A stretch of DNA of 47,653 nucleotides from Spirochaetota bacterium (GTDB taxonomy: Bacteria; Spirochaetota; UBA4802; JAFGJZ01): contig JAFGRW010000103.1 in assembly GCA_016934935.1 (NCBI GenBank), forward strand, positions 1 through 47,653. Direction: 5' to 3'. The position numbers and the translations under genes are program-made. Under the pieces are notes generated by a model. The model was given only the letters and a program-made list of their open reading frames with translations. It searched no databases and was not told the DNA's origin. Below are positions 25,373 through 33,926 of this stretch, piece by piece (position 1 is the first letter of the stretch; every line of letters starts with the position of its first letter).

Positions 25373-26638
25373 TTACATGCCTCCTGTTACCCTCCTAATA
25401 TCGGCATTTACGGCTGATAACTTGTGACATAATTTTTCGTAACCGCGGTCACAGTGGTAAATTCTTCGAATTTCAGTCTCTCCCTCGGCGGCCAGCGCGG
25501 CAATTACAAGAGCTGCTCCGGCTCTAAGGTCAGACATCATTACAGGAGCAGACATAAGCGATGTGCCGCCTTTGATGATGGCGCATTTTCCCTCTATGGT
25601 AATCTGGGCACCCATACGGTGAAGCTCTGCAACATGGGTAAATCTGTTTTCAAAAATATGTTCGACCATTACCGAAATGCCTGGAACGGTTGTCATTAAA
25701 GCCATCATTGGGGCCTGAAGGTCGGTTGGAAAACCGGGATGGGGAGTAGTTTCGACAAGTATTCCCCTTAGGTTGTCAGATGGAGCAACCGACGCCCAGT
25801 CCGGACCGGTTTTTATCTGGAAACCCATCTCTTTAAGCGAGTCAAGCAACGCCTCGATATGATCAGGAACAATATCAGTAACCCTAATATTTCCTCTTAC
25901 AGCTGCACCGGCAAGCAGATAAGAGCCTGCCTCGATTCGATCCGGCATAATATGATATTCCACAGCCTTTAGAGAGGCGACACCCTTAACGGCGATTCTC
26001 TCCGTGCCAAGCCCCTGAATATCGGCGCCCATTTTAATCAGGAAATTTCCAAGATCAACAACATCCGGCTCCATAGCGCAGTTTTCGAGCACGGTTTCAC
26101 CTTCGGCAAGAACCGCACCCATAATCAGGTTGATGGTCGCCCCCACGGATACTTTCGGCATTACATAAAGCGCACCCTTAAGACCTTTTGTGCGTGCCTT
26201 TACATAACCGTGATCAAGATTGATGTCAGTACCAAGTTTTTCGAAACCCTGAAGATGTATATCAACCGGGCGTGCACCGATAGCGCATCCTCCCGGCAAA
26301 GAGACATCGGCCTCCCGGCATCTGGCAAGAAGTGGACCCATAACGTAAATGGAAGCGCGCATTGTTTTTACCAGATCGTATGGAACCTCACCGTTGATTA
26401 TCTCTTTTGCGTCTATTGTAAGAGTGTTGGTCTCATTATCAAATGATGTTTTTGCTCCAAGGTGTTCTATCAGTTTTATGGTTGTTCTAATGTCCATTAA
26501 ATCTGGAACATTAGTAAGTATCGTTGTTCCATCGGCGAGAAGACTTCCTACAATAATAGGCAGTGCCGCATTTTTTGCTCCTGAAATGGGAATGTCACCC
26601 GATATTTTTTTACCGCCATTAATCTTGTAAATGTCCAT
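25373..26638 (-). CDS. murA: UDP-N-acetylglucosamine 1-carboxyvinyltransferase MurA
   Basis: MurA catalyses the first committed step of peptidoglycan synthesis, transferring enolpyruvyl from PEP to UDP-GlcNAc. The 421-residue product has the two-lobed EPT fold motifs: ISGAKNAALPI near the N-terminus with the substrate-binding KN, and LPGGCAIGARPVDIHLQGF. C118 in that segment is the active-site cysteine attacked by fosfomycin. The length is normal. It is followed without a gap by a flagellar rod gene. The pairing of cell-wall and rod genes is sensible because the rod must cross the peptidoglycan layer. Confidence 0.97.
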   Translation of the reverse strand: MDIYKINGGKKISGDIPISGAKNAALPIIVGSLLADGTTILTNVPDLMDIRTTIKLIEHLGAKTSFDNETNTLTIDAKEIINGEVPYDLVKTMRASIYVMGPLLARCREADVSLPGGCAIGARPVDIHLQGFEKLGTDINLDHGYVKARTKGLKGALYVMPKVSVGATINLIMGAVLAEGETVLENCAMEPDVVDLGNFLIKMGADIQGLGTERIAVKGVASLKAVEYHIMPDRIEAGSYLLAGAAVRGNIRVTDIVPDHIEALLDSLKEMGFQIKTGPDWASVAPSDNLRGILVETTPHPGFPTDLQAPMMALMTTVPGISVMVEHIFENRFTHVAELHRMGAQITIEGKCAIIKGGTSLMSAPVMMSDLRAGAALVIAALAAEGETEIRRIYHCDRGYEKLCHKLSAVNADIRRVTGGM

Positions 26639-26868
26639 TGTATCCTCAATTTTTACTTTATATGTAAGGTACCTGTTATTTTATAAGAGTTATTTTTCAA
26701 TTAAAAAAAAAGAGCGGAAATGACGGTCTGTTTGTAATTAATCCGTTTGTGCTTAAAAATTTGCCGTTTTTTAAAGATAATGCTGTTATATTCCGAAAAT
26801 GAAATGGGGTTCTGTTTTTTTTACAAGTTTTAAAACAGACTGATCTAATATGGATACTTAAATGAGAT

Positions 26869-28263
26869 ATGAAACAGATTAGAATCATCTTATATGCTGC
26901 CGTTGTGTTTTTTTCGGCCGTAATTCTGCCCGTAGAATATGACGAGGGATATCTTTTGGAGACTCCCGAATCGTATTATGGACGAATTGAGTATCTGCCA
27001 ACCCTGGAAAAAATAAACTATATCCGGGGAGCGGTTGTGCGTAACCGGGATGTTTTTATTAGCTGGATCAAACTGGATCAAAAGGATGTCGTTTATACTG
27101 TTTATCGAAATACACGTGTTATGGACACATATATGGCCTTTGAGAGCGCAATCGCTGTCGGAGAGGTCATCGACAGAGAGAGTTTTCTTGATACTTCAAT
27201 CAGGGAGTCCGGAGTTTACTATTACGCTGTAACAACCAAAAAAAACGGATATGCCGAGGATAAAAACCTTAAGGCGTATATGAGCTATTTACCTGATGGT
27301 TTTACTGTTAGAACCGGTGTTGATCACTCTACAGTATATTCAATTGATGCCAAGCGTTACAGTGACGGAATTGTGATCAGCTGGAAAAACCCCTATAACT
27401 ACAAGGGAAGTCTGTTTGTTTACCGTTCGACAGATGTAATTGATTCTAGTGAAGCACTGAACAGGGCCGTAATGATAAAAAAGACGGATAATGTCGAAAC
27501 CTATCGAGATCGTAACGCTTCAAGAAATTTTTATTACGCTGTTTTAATGGAGGGGCCGGATAACCGACCGGCACGGATTTTCAGCCCCGGAAATAATTTT
27601 ACGGGTCGAAGCTCGACTCCCCGTACTGAACTGCCATCAAATGGAAAAGCACGTCAATATGTAAATGCGTCAATTGAAGGAGGGCGGGCTGTAATAAACT
27701 GGCGTATGCCAAGAGGCAATTATCTTCTTTTTAAAAGCAGCACAAGACCGGAAACCCGACGAGACGCGCGCCGCGGACAATTATTAAAAAGATTTGATAG
27801 TTCGTTGAATTATTACTATGATAATAGCGGGGATTCAGATAGTTATTATTCGATAGTACCGGAAAATCGTGCTAATGACACACGAAGGATTGTTGAAGGA
27901 ATAGACATGGTTTTCCTTCCGTCTAATAAAGCTGTAGAACCCAAGATAAAAAGCGGCACGGAGCTATCGAGGCTTGATGATGTAACAAGTTCAGATGTTT
28001 CGGCTGACAGCATTGACCGGCTGGTTAAGGAATTTTACCGTACAAAGAACTATAAGCCGATTATACGACAGCTTCTTAAAATAGCATCTGGCAGTGGTAA
28101 CGGGCCTTACAGAGCCAAGGCCTATTTTTTTGCGGGTCGCATTATTGCCGAGCAGGGAGATTACCGTATGGCATTAAATTATTTGTACCGTGATGATGTA
28201 ATTAAGTATTATCCTAAAGAGGCAAAGTTCTGGCAGGACTATTGTCTGACAAAATTGGAATAG
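26869..28263 (+). CDS. secreted protein with fibronectin type III-like repeats, function unknown
   Basis: The 464-residue product has an N-terminal signal segment (residues 4-21). Three ~90-residue units follow that look like fibronectin type III domains, with patterns such as VFISWIKLDQKDVVYTVYRNT, IVISWKNPYNYKGSLFVYRST and AVINWRMPRGNYLLFKSS. Each has the tryptophan and YxVYR-type strands of that fold. The last ~90 residues are helical and TPR-like (YRAKAYFFAGRIIAEQGDYRMAL). It is probably periplasmic or surface exposed. Ten bases after its stop a TPR protein gene begins, so the two form an operon. No specific function is recognised. Confidence 0.75.
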   Translation: MKQIRIILYAAVVFFSAVILPVEYDEGYLLETPESYYGRIEYLPTLEKINYIRGAVVRNRDVFISWIKLDQKDVVYTVYRNTRVMDTYMAFESAIAVGEVIDRESFLDTSIRESGVYYYAVTTKKNGYAEDKNLKAYMSYLPDGFTVRTGVDHSTVYSIDAKRYSDGIVISWKNPYNYKGSLFVYRSTDVIDSSEALNRAVMIKKTDNVETYRDRNASRNFYYAVLMEGPDNRPARIFSPGNNFTGRSSTPRTELPSNGKARQYVNASIEGGRAVINWRMPRGNYLLFKSSTRPETRRDARRGQLLKRFDSSLNYYYDNSGDSDSYYSIVPENRANDTRRIVEGIDMVFLPSNKAVEPKIKSGTELSRLDDVTSSDVSADSIDRLVKEFYRTKNYKPIIRQLLKIASGSGNGPYRAKAYFFAGRIIAEQGDYRMALNYLYRDDVIKYYPKEAKFWQDYCLTKLE

Positions 28264-28272
28264 GTATTTTTT

Positions 28273-29511
28273 ATGAACGCGAAAAGAGTGATAGGGGCAT
28301 CGCTGCTGATAACAGCCGGTCTATTGATGATCACCTATTATGAGCTGACTTTTAGACCAGAAAACGAGGCCGCCAAGCTGTTCAGGGAAGCGAGTCTTAT
28401 ACAGGAGCGCAATGATCGTGAGTCCATTAATCGGGCTATAGATTTATATACCCGTGTTCTGGCGCGTTACCCTGAAACCAGAGCCGCGATAGACTCTACC
28501 TTTAAAATTGCCGAGTCTTATGAGAAGGTTGATCTTTACAAGCTGGCTTATCTGAAATACTCTTATCTTTTAAAGAATCCCTATGTGATGGCAAACAAAG
28601 AGAAGAAAAACGAGGTTCTGGCCCGTATGGCTGCCTTGAAAATAAAGCGTAACTATTCTGAAGAGGGGCTTAATCAGCTGTATACGGTTTTAAACAACTC
28701 TACGGATAGCGAGTTTAGAAGCAGAATCTATTCAGAGATCGGTTATACTCATTTAAGGCTGGGTAATGTTGACAAAGCTGATGATGCTTTTGACTTGGCA
28801 CTTCGTGAAAATCATGATAATGAAGAGGCTCTTCTGGGGAAGGCCAGGTCATTAAGGCGATTGGGAAAAAACAGTGAGGCTTTTAAGAAATATGATTACT
28901 TTCTGGCACATCATGGTGCCTTTAGCAGCTACACTCCTGATGTAAAACGGGCATATCTTGATCAGGCTTATAACGCAGGTCTTAGCAGTTATCGAAACGC
29001 GAGTTTTTGGCCGGCTATTAACTATTTCGGTATTGTTCTTAAAAATTTTCCTGAATCAAAATATAGTGAAAATGCCTTATATTGGACTGCGGAGTCATAT
29101 TATTCTCTGGGGCGCTATTCGCGGGCAATCGGCTATTATAACAGGACATTGTCTAACGGTCTTTATCACAAGGATGAGGACGCGCGAATTAAGAAGGGTT
29201 ATGCTTACTTTATGCAGAAGAAATATGATCTTGCGGCAAGGGAATTTCAATTATATCTTGAGAAGTATCCGCGCGGAAAACATAGGCATATCGCCACTCG
29301 TTGGAAAGAGACAAGCGCGCAGGAGCTGATGCAAAAAATACGAAAAGAGACTGTTGAGGCTGAACCCGTTCCGGAGCCACGCGAGGTTGAACCGCGTACT
29401 CGTTACGAGGTTGTGCCGGAAAGTAAATACGAAGAGGCTGAATCCGGAAAGGATGTCTATCTTGGATCTTCGGTAGCTAAGGTTGTACCTGATGATGTTA
29501 CCGAACTGTAG
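28273..29511 (+). CDS. membrane-anchored tetratricopeptide-repeat protein
   Basis: The 412-residue product has one N-terminal membrane segment (residues 6-24) and then about eight TPR-like helical hairpins across residues 30-355. Examples are INRAIDLYTRVLARYPETRAAIDS, YTHLRLGNVDKADDAFDLALRENHDNEEAL and YSLGRYSRAIGYYNRTLSNGL. Long stretches resemble the outer-membrane assembly/CpoB-type TPR proteins. The C-terminal ~60 residues are charged and proline-rich (VEAEPVPEPREVEPRT). Its last 55 bases overlap the 3' end of the convergent aat gene. Partner and role are unknown; it is probably part of a periplasmic complex with the preceding FN3 protein. Confidence 0.8.
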   Translation: MNAKRVIGASLLITAGLLMITYYELTFRPENEAAKLFREASLIQERNDRESINRAIDLYTRVLARYPETRAAIDSTFKIAESYEKVDLYKLAYLKYSYLLKNPYVMANKEKKNEVLARMAALKIKRNYSEEGLNQLYTVLNNSTDSEFRSRIYSEIGYTHLRLGNVDKADDAFDLALRENHDNEEALLGKARSLRRLGKNSEAFKKYDYFLAHHGAFSSYTPDVKRAYLDQAYNAGLSSYRNASFWPAINYFGIVLKNFPESKYSENALYWTAESYYSLGRYSRAIGYYNRTLSNGLYHKDEDARIKKGYAYFMQKKYDLAAREFQLYLEKYPRGKHRHIATRWKETSAQELMQKIRKETVEAEPVPEPREVEPRTRYEVVPESKYEEAESGKDVYLGSSVAKVVPDDVTEL

Positions 29512-30185
29512 AGTTCGGTCCAGCTGCCGGTAATATCTCTATGTTGTATGCCCGTATCAAGAATCCCTAGATATTCACGGCGGCTTATACTCTCGCCGCC
29601 AAGAGTTTCTACGTGCGCAGTATGAACCTGTGAGTCGATAAGTGAAAACCCCAAAGTTTGTACAAATTGTGCCATGGAAATAAATGCCGCTTTTGAAGCG
29701 TTAGATGCAAATGTAAACATCGACTCACCGAAAAAAATGGATCCCATGGACAAGCCATAAAGCCCGCCTACAAGTTCTCCATTTTTCCAGGCTTCGAACG
29801 AGTGGGCATAGCCCGCGTCAAACAGCCTGCAGTAGGCTTCTATCATCTCTTCAGTTATCCATGTGCCTGGCTGCCCGGCTCTTGGGATGCCGGAGCAGTT
29901 ATTGATGACCTGTTCAAAAGCTGTATCAGCTGTTATTGTAAAAACTTTTTTTTCAAGAATCTTGCGCATACTTTTTGAAACATATACTTTATCCGGAAAA
30001 ACCACAAAACGGGGGTTGGGTGACCACCAGAGTATCGGGTCTTCGTTGTACCACGGAAAGATGCCGGATCGATAGGCGAGAAGCAACCTCTCGGTGGTTA
30101 AATCGCCTCCATAAGCCAAAAGACCGTCGTTCGGAGCTTTTTCCGGATCCGGAAAAAGCAAGTTTTCGTCCAGTTTGTGAAGCAT
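29457..30185 (-). CDS. aat: leucyl/phenylalanyl-tRNA-protein transferase
   Basis: Aat adds Leu or Phe from charged tRNA to proteins with basic N-termini, turning them into N-degron substrates. The 242-residue product has the family motifs FPDPEKAPNDGLLAYGGDLTTERLLLAYRSGIFPWY, WWSPNPRFVV, and the C-terminal VHTAHVETLGGESISRREYL. It follows clpA by five bases. Adaptor ClpS, unfoldase ClpA and Aat thus lie together as one operon that covers the recognition side of the pathway. Its 3' end overlaps the convergent TPR gene by 55 bases, so antisense transcription is possible. No separate terminator is seen. Confidence 0.96.
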   Translation of the reverse strand: MLHKLDENLLFPDPEKAPNDGLLAYGGDLTTERLLLAYRSGIFPWYNEDPILWWSPNPRFVVFPDKVYVSKSMRKILEKKVFTITADTAFEQVINNCSGIPRAGQPGTWITEEMIEAYCRLFDAGYAHSFEAWKNGELVGGLYGLSMGSIFFGESMFTFASNASKAAFISMAQFVQTLGFSLIDSQVHTAHVETLGGESISRREYLGILDTGIQHRDITGSWTELYSSVTSSGTTLATEDPR

Positions 30186-30190
30186 ATTGG

Positions 30191-32479
30191 TTATACCGTG
30201 GTAGTCTCCTCAATCTTTGCTTTAAAACTGAATTTTACTTCGTTGTTTTTCAAGGTTGCCTTAATTTCACCGCCTTTCGCTAATATACCGAAAATTAGCT
30301 TCTCTGCAAGAGGTTTCTTGAAACTGTTCTGAATTACCCGGGATATTTCACGAGCACCAAATTCGGCAGAAAAACCTTTGTCGGCTATCCATTCACGGCA
30401 GTTTTTTGATATGTTTAAGCTTATCTCTTTGGCCGAGAGTTTCTGTCTGAAAATATCAAGCTCTTTATCCACAATTCTTAAAACCATGGCGCGTGAGAGG
30501 TTCTCGAATTTTATTACAGCATCAAGACGGTTTCGAAATTCGGGTGAGAAAAATTCCTTAACAGCCGTATCTACAGCGCCTGTGTTTGTCTGATCAGTAA
30601 AACCAACCCGGGCTTTACCAAGATCCCGGGCTCCGGCATTTGATGTCATGATGATTATAACGTTGCGGAAATCGGCTTTCTTGCCGTTGTTATCCGTCAG
30701 GGTGGCGTGATCCATAACCTGGAGCAGAGTGTTAAATATATCAGAGTGAGCTTTTTCTATCTCGTCAAGCAGCAGTACGCAATGAGGAGTTTTACGTATT
30801 GCCTCGGTAAGCTGCCCGCCTTCGTCATAACCTACGTACCCAGGAGGAGCTCCAATAAGACGTGCTACGGTATGTTTTTCCTGATATTCACTCATGTCAA
30901 AACGGTGCAGTTCTATCGCCATCTGTTCGGAAAGCTGGCGGGCAAGTTCTGTTTTTCCGACACCGGTTGGACCCACAAAAAGCAGGGATGCCACCGGTTT
31001 TGTGTCGTCTGTAAACCCGGCTCTTGATCTTAATATGGCTGATACCAGCTCTTCGATAGCGTGATCCTGGCCAAAGATATTGTCTTTTAGACGTTTCTTA
31101 AGATTCTTGAGTTTTCCGCTTTCGCCTTCGCTTAAGCTCTCTTCGGGAATACGTGTCATTAAAGCGACAACTTTTTCAATCGCTTTGCGGTCAATTGTGA
31201 CGGCTTCTTCGTTCTTGTCGTTTTTATGGTTAAGCTGAACAAAGGCTCCTGCTTCATCAATAAGGTCAATAGCCTTGTCGGGTAAATGCCGTTCATGAAG
31301 ATATTTTATAGAAAGATCAACCGCGGCTTTAAGGGCATCGGCTGTATAAATAACGTTATGGTGATTTTCGTATCTGGATTTTAATCCTTCAAGAATTTCA
31401 CCCGTCTCTTTTGCAGTTGGTTCGGGAATGTTGATTTTCTGAAAGCGGCGCACAAGTGCTTTGTCTTTTTCAAAGAATTTCCGGTATTCTTCAAAGGTAG
31501 TGGATCCAATACATCTTATCTTCCCTGAAGCGAGAGCGGGTTTAAGAAGATTAGAAGCGTCCATTGATCCGCCGCTTACAGCGCCGGCTCCAACGACGGT
31601 GTGTATCTCATCGATAAAAATAATAACATTTGATTTTTTTTCGAGCTCTTTTATGACACGTTTGAGTCTCTCTTCAAAATCACCTCGAAATTTAGTGCCT
31701 GCCAGCATGGATCCCAAATCGATGGAGTAAATTGATGAATCCTTAAGAGCTTCGGGAACTTCACCGTTGGCAATAAGTTCGGCGAGACCTTCTGTAATAG
31801 CGGTTTTCCCTACACCAGGTTCTCCTACATGAATCGGGTTGTTCTTCAGCCGCCTGCAGAGAACCTGCATTGTGCGCTGTAAAATATCTTCACGACCTAT
31901 TAAGGGTTCTGTTTGTCCATCGCGGGCTTTCTGTGTAAGATCTTCGGTATATTTTTCCAGAAAAGAGTCGCTTTTCCTCCTGTCTTCCTCTTTTTTATCA
32001 AAAAGATCTTCGTCATCATCTTCAAAATCGTTTTCGGGTTTTGCTCCGAATTTTGAGTGATGCGAGATATATTCAAGTATATCAAGTTTGGTTAAGCCCT
32101 GTTTCGCCAGAAGAAATCGTGCGAAACAGCCCTCTTCTTCAAAAATTGCTACAAGAATATCTCCAAAGTCAATTTCCCCTTTGTGAGCTGATTCTACATG
32201 AATATAGGCTCTTTGCATGCTGTTTTGCAGAGCTGCTGTTTCAACAGGTTCGCGCTCGGTCACACCTTGCACTCTTGGGACTTTTTCGTTAAGGTAATTG
32301 TTAAGCTCATCCCGTAGAACTTCGATATCTATATCAAGATCTTCAAAAAGTTCGTGGCTGCTTGAGAAAAAGAGTGATGTGTAAATAACATGTTCCGGCG
32401 ACAGATATTCATGGTTACGGTGAATAGCTTCCTGAAAGGATGATTTTAATATTAGTTCAAGTTCCTGATTTATTCTCAT
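30191..32479 (-). CDS. clpA: ATP-dependent Clp protease ATP-binding subunit ClpA
   Basis: ClpA is the AAA+ unfoldase that feeds substrates into ClpP. The product is 762 residues. An N-domain (about 1-145) is followed by an acidic linker and a first AAA module with Walker A GEPGVGKT near residue 219 and Walker B VIIFIDEIHT. The second module has GPTGVGKT near 503 and VLLLDEIEKAH. A VGF loop after SNAGARDLGKAR replaces the IGL/IGF motif that docks on ClpP. I chose ATG at 32479 because its AGAGG is well placed and it overlaps the clpS stop by one base (TAATG). Earlier in-frame codons would extend it into clpS. No clpP is in the window. Confidence 0.96.
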   Translation of the reverse strand: MRINQELELILKSSFQEAIHRNHEYLSPEHVIYTSLFFSSSHELFEDLDIDIEVLRDELNNYLNEKVPRVQGVTEREPVETAALQNSMQRAYIHVESAHKGEIDFGDILVAIFEEEGCFARFLLAKQGLTKLDILEYISHHSKFGAKPENDFEDDDEDLFDKKEEDRRKSDSFLEKYTEDLTQKARDGQTEPLIGREDILQRTMQVLCRRLKNNPIHVGEPGVGKTAITEGLAELIANGEVPEALKDSSIYSIDLGSMLAGTKFRGDFEERLKRVIKELEKKSNVIIFIDEIHTVVGAGAVSGGSMDASNLLKPALASGKIRCIGSTTFEEYRKFFEKDKALVRRFQKINIPEPTAKETGEILEGLKSRYENHHNVIYTADALKAAVDLSIKYLHERHLPDKAIDLIDEAGAFVQLNHKNDKNEEAVTIDRKAIEKVVALMTRIPEESLSEGESGKLKNLKKRLKDNIFGQDHAIEELVSAILRSRAGFTDDTKPVASLLFVGPTGVGKTELARQLSEQMAIELHRFDMSEYQEKHTVARLIGAPPGYVGYDEGGQLTEAIRKTPHCVLLLDEIEKAHSDIFNTLLQVMDHATLTDNNGKKADFRNVIIIMTSNAGARDLGKARVGFTDQTNTGAVDTAVKEFFSPEFRNRLDAVIKFENLSRAMVLRIVDKELDIFRQKLSAKEISLNISKNCREWIADKGFSAEFGAREISRVIQNSFKKPLAEKLIFGILAKGGEIKATLKNNEVKFSFKAKIEETTTV

Positions 32480-32802
32480 TATACCTCTTCCATGCTGCAT
32501 CGCAGCGGAAAACCGGCGTGCTTCGCAAGCGCGTGCACGTGGCTGACTTTTGTGTTGGCAATATCGTATATATATATGCCGCAAACCGTTGATCCCTCGG
32601 TATGAATCTGCATCATAAGGTTATTTGCCTCTTCAGCAGACTTGTGAAAAACCTTTTTTAGAACTTCCACAACAAAGGGCATTGTGGTATAGTGATCGTT
32701 ATGCATGATGACCGTGTACATAGAAGGTTCTTCGAGTTCATGGTTAAGCTCCGCTTCTATCTCTTCGGAACTGTTGTAAATTGTATTAAATATTCTTGCC
32801 AT
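32479..32802 (-). CDS. clpS: ATP-dependent Clp protease adaptor ClpS
   Basis: ClpS delivers proteins with Leu, Phe, Tyr or Trp at their N-terminus to ClpA. The 107-residue product has the N-end pocket residues N35, D36 and H67 within HNDHYTTMPFVVEVL and MQIHTEGSTVCGIY. This matches the conserved N/D/H set of the family. A disordered N-terminal ~25 residues precede the core, as usual. It is the first gene of the clpS-clpA-aat operon and overlaps clpA by one base. A sigma-70 promoter lies just upstream. Confidence 0.96.
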   Translation of the reverse strand: MARIFNTIYNSSEEIEAELNHELEEPSMYTVIMHNDHYTTMPFVVEVLKKVFHKSAEEANNLMMQIHTEGSTVCGIYIYDIANTKVSHVHALAKHAGFPLRCSMEEV

Positions 32803-32838
32803 TTCGATTCCATTATAATGAATGTTGCTTTATGTTCT

Positions 32839-32865
32839 TTTATATATATAGCAATAAAATGTCAA
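32839..32865 (-). promoter_or_regulatory. putative promoter of the clpS-clpA-aat operon
   Basis: On the minus strand a perfect TTGACA (32865-32860) is followed after 15 bases by TATAAA (32844-32839), about 37 bases before the clpS start. The spacer is a little short, but the AT-rich run allows slightly different registers. Confidence 0.5.
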
Positions 32866-32912
32866 GCCTGCAAGCAATAAAGTGATGATAAAGTGGAATG
32901 TGTAACTCTTGT

Positions 32913-33358
32913 TTAAAGCAGATTTTTTTTGCGGCAATATTTTTTTACTGATAATAATATCTCTTCCATAATATTAAAAGCGTCAATGGCAAGTATCAAT
33001 CCGGCAATTACATCCTGTTCGTTATCGGGATATTCGTGAGTCATTTTGTTTCGAATGGCTCGAAAACTGAACCACTGGTCTGCTGATTTGATGATCTCAA
33101 GTTTTTCCAATTTATCCAGAACTTCGAGTAAAGACATGTTGTCTTTGTACTCACCCAGGGATGTCAACAGATCTTTGAAAAGTTTATCACCCATAAAGTC
33201 TTGAAGCCTGATAAATCTGTAAATAAAAGCGTCAATGGTTTTGATTTTGTTATCATCAAGAAAAACCTTACTATTCAGATTATCTATATCGATTTCGTTG
33301 TGGTTTTTTTTGCCCTATTGTAGTGTAAAAAGGCAGTATTTATCGAATTATTCAGCAT
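32913..33358 (-). CDS. HepT-like HEPN toxin with a frame break at an A8 tract
   Basis: HEPN proteins of this type are RNA- or NAD-linked toxins paired with an MNT nucleotidyltransferase. The start ATG at 33358 overlaps the MNT stop (ATGCTGA). The first ~17 codons (MLNNSINTAFLHYNRAK) run into eight adenines at 33311-33304. After the tract the original frame stops within about seven codons, while the HEPN sequence continues in the -1 frame: HNEIDIDNL ... IDAFIYRFIRLQDFMGDKLF. The active motif RNKMTH (Rx4H) lies in the C-terminal part. An ATG at 33194 would give only a truncated form. One extra A, or a -1 ribosomal slip at AAAAAAA, would restore the whole ~147-residue protein. It is intact, decayed, or frameshift-controlled; the sequence alone cannot decide. 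Confidence 0.7.
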
Positions 33359-33648
33359 AATAGCACCCCTTCAGCTTTTGCTGTTTGATAAATAGCGGTA
33401 GTTTTTTTATCAGGCGTTTTAACAACAAGATCAATCTTTCGTTGAGTTGCATTTTTGCATATAAGTTTTAAAAAATCAATTTCTGACTTTGGATCAACAG
33501 TTGAGTTACTCTCCAGAAAAAGATCTATGTCGCCACCTTTTTTTGTGTCATCCGTGCGACTGCCAAAGAGATAGAGGCTGGAATCATGCGGGAAACAAAG
33601 TTGTTTGTATTTTTTTATTTTGATTAATATGTCTTCAGATAAACGCAT
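33352..33648 (-). CDS. MNT-type nucleotidyltransferase antitoxin (MntA-like)
   Basis: The ~98-residue product is a minimal nucleotidyltransferase of the type that neutralises HEPN toxins by AMPylation. The catalytic motif GSx10DxD is complete: G29, S30, D40 and D42 in the segment GSRTDDTKKGGDIDLF. It precedes and overlaps the HEPN gene by seven bases, the standard order for these pairs. I start at ATG 33648 (MRLSEDIL), with AGAGG about ten bases upstream. The frame is open further upstream to 33711, but that part does not look like the family. The intact antitoxin beside an interrupted toxin is noteworthy. Confidence 0.85.
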   Translation of the reverse strand: MRLSEDILIKIKKYKQLCFPHDSSLYLFGSRTDDTKKGGDIDLFLESNSTVDPKSEIDFLKLICKNATQRKIDLVVKTPDKKTTAIYQTAKAEGVLLC

Positions 33649-33874
33649 GATCGTAAAACCTCTTACTGCAGCAACGATTATTTTAGATTTATCTTTATAA
33701 ATTGCTGTCAAAAATCTTTATCCGGTAAAGCTGGTTTATTATTGTCCAAATTATGTTTACTAGCTAATTTTAAGTTTAACTTAGGTTTGTATGATGTCAA
33801 GCCAAAGAGTTATTTTATTTCGTCATCTTTTGCTGTCTTGAGATAAAAAAATTTATATTTAGTCAGAGTTTTTG

Positions 33875-33921
33875 TTGACAGTTTATTATGTATTCTGTAA
33901 ATTAACCAAACAGTAGGTAGG
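33875..33921 (+). promoter_or_regulatory. tetR promoter with overlapping TetR operator
   Basis: Perfect TTGACA (33875-33880), a 17-base spacer and TAAATT (33898-33903) form a good sigma-70 promoter. Immediately after it, ACCAAACAGTAGGTAGG (33905-33921) matches the sequence in front of the neighbouring aldo/keto reductase gene. A repressor bound there would cover the transcription start and the ribosome binding site. Confidence 0.6.
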
Positions 33922-33926
33922 TTTAA

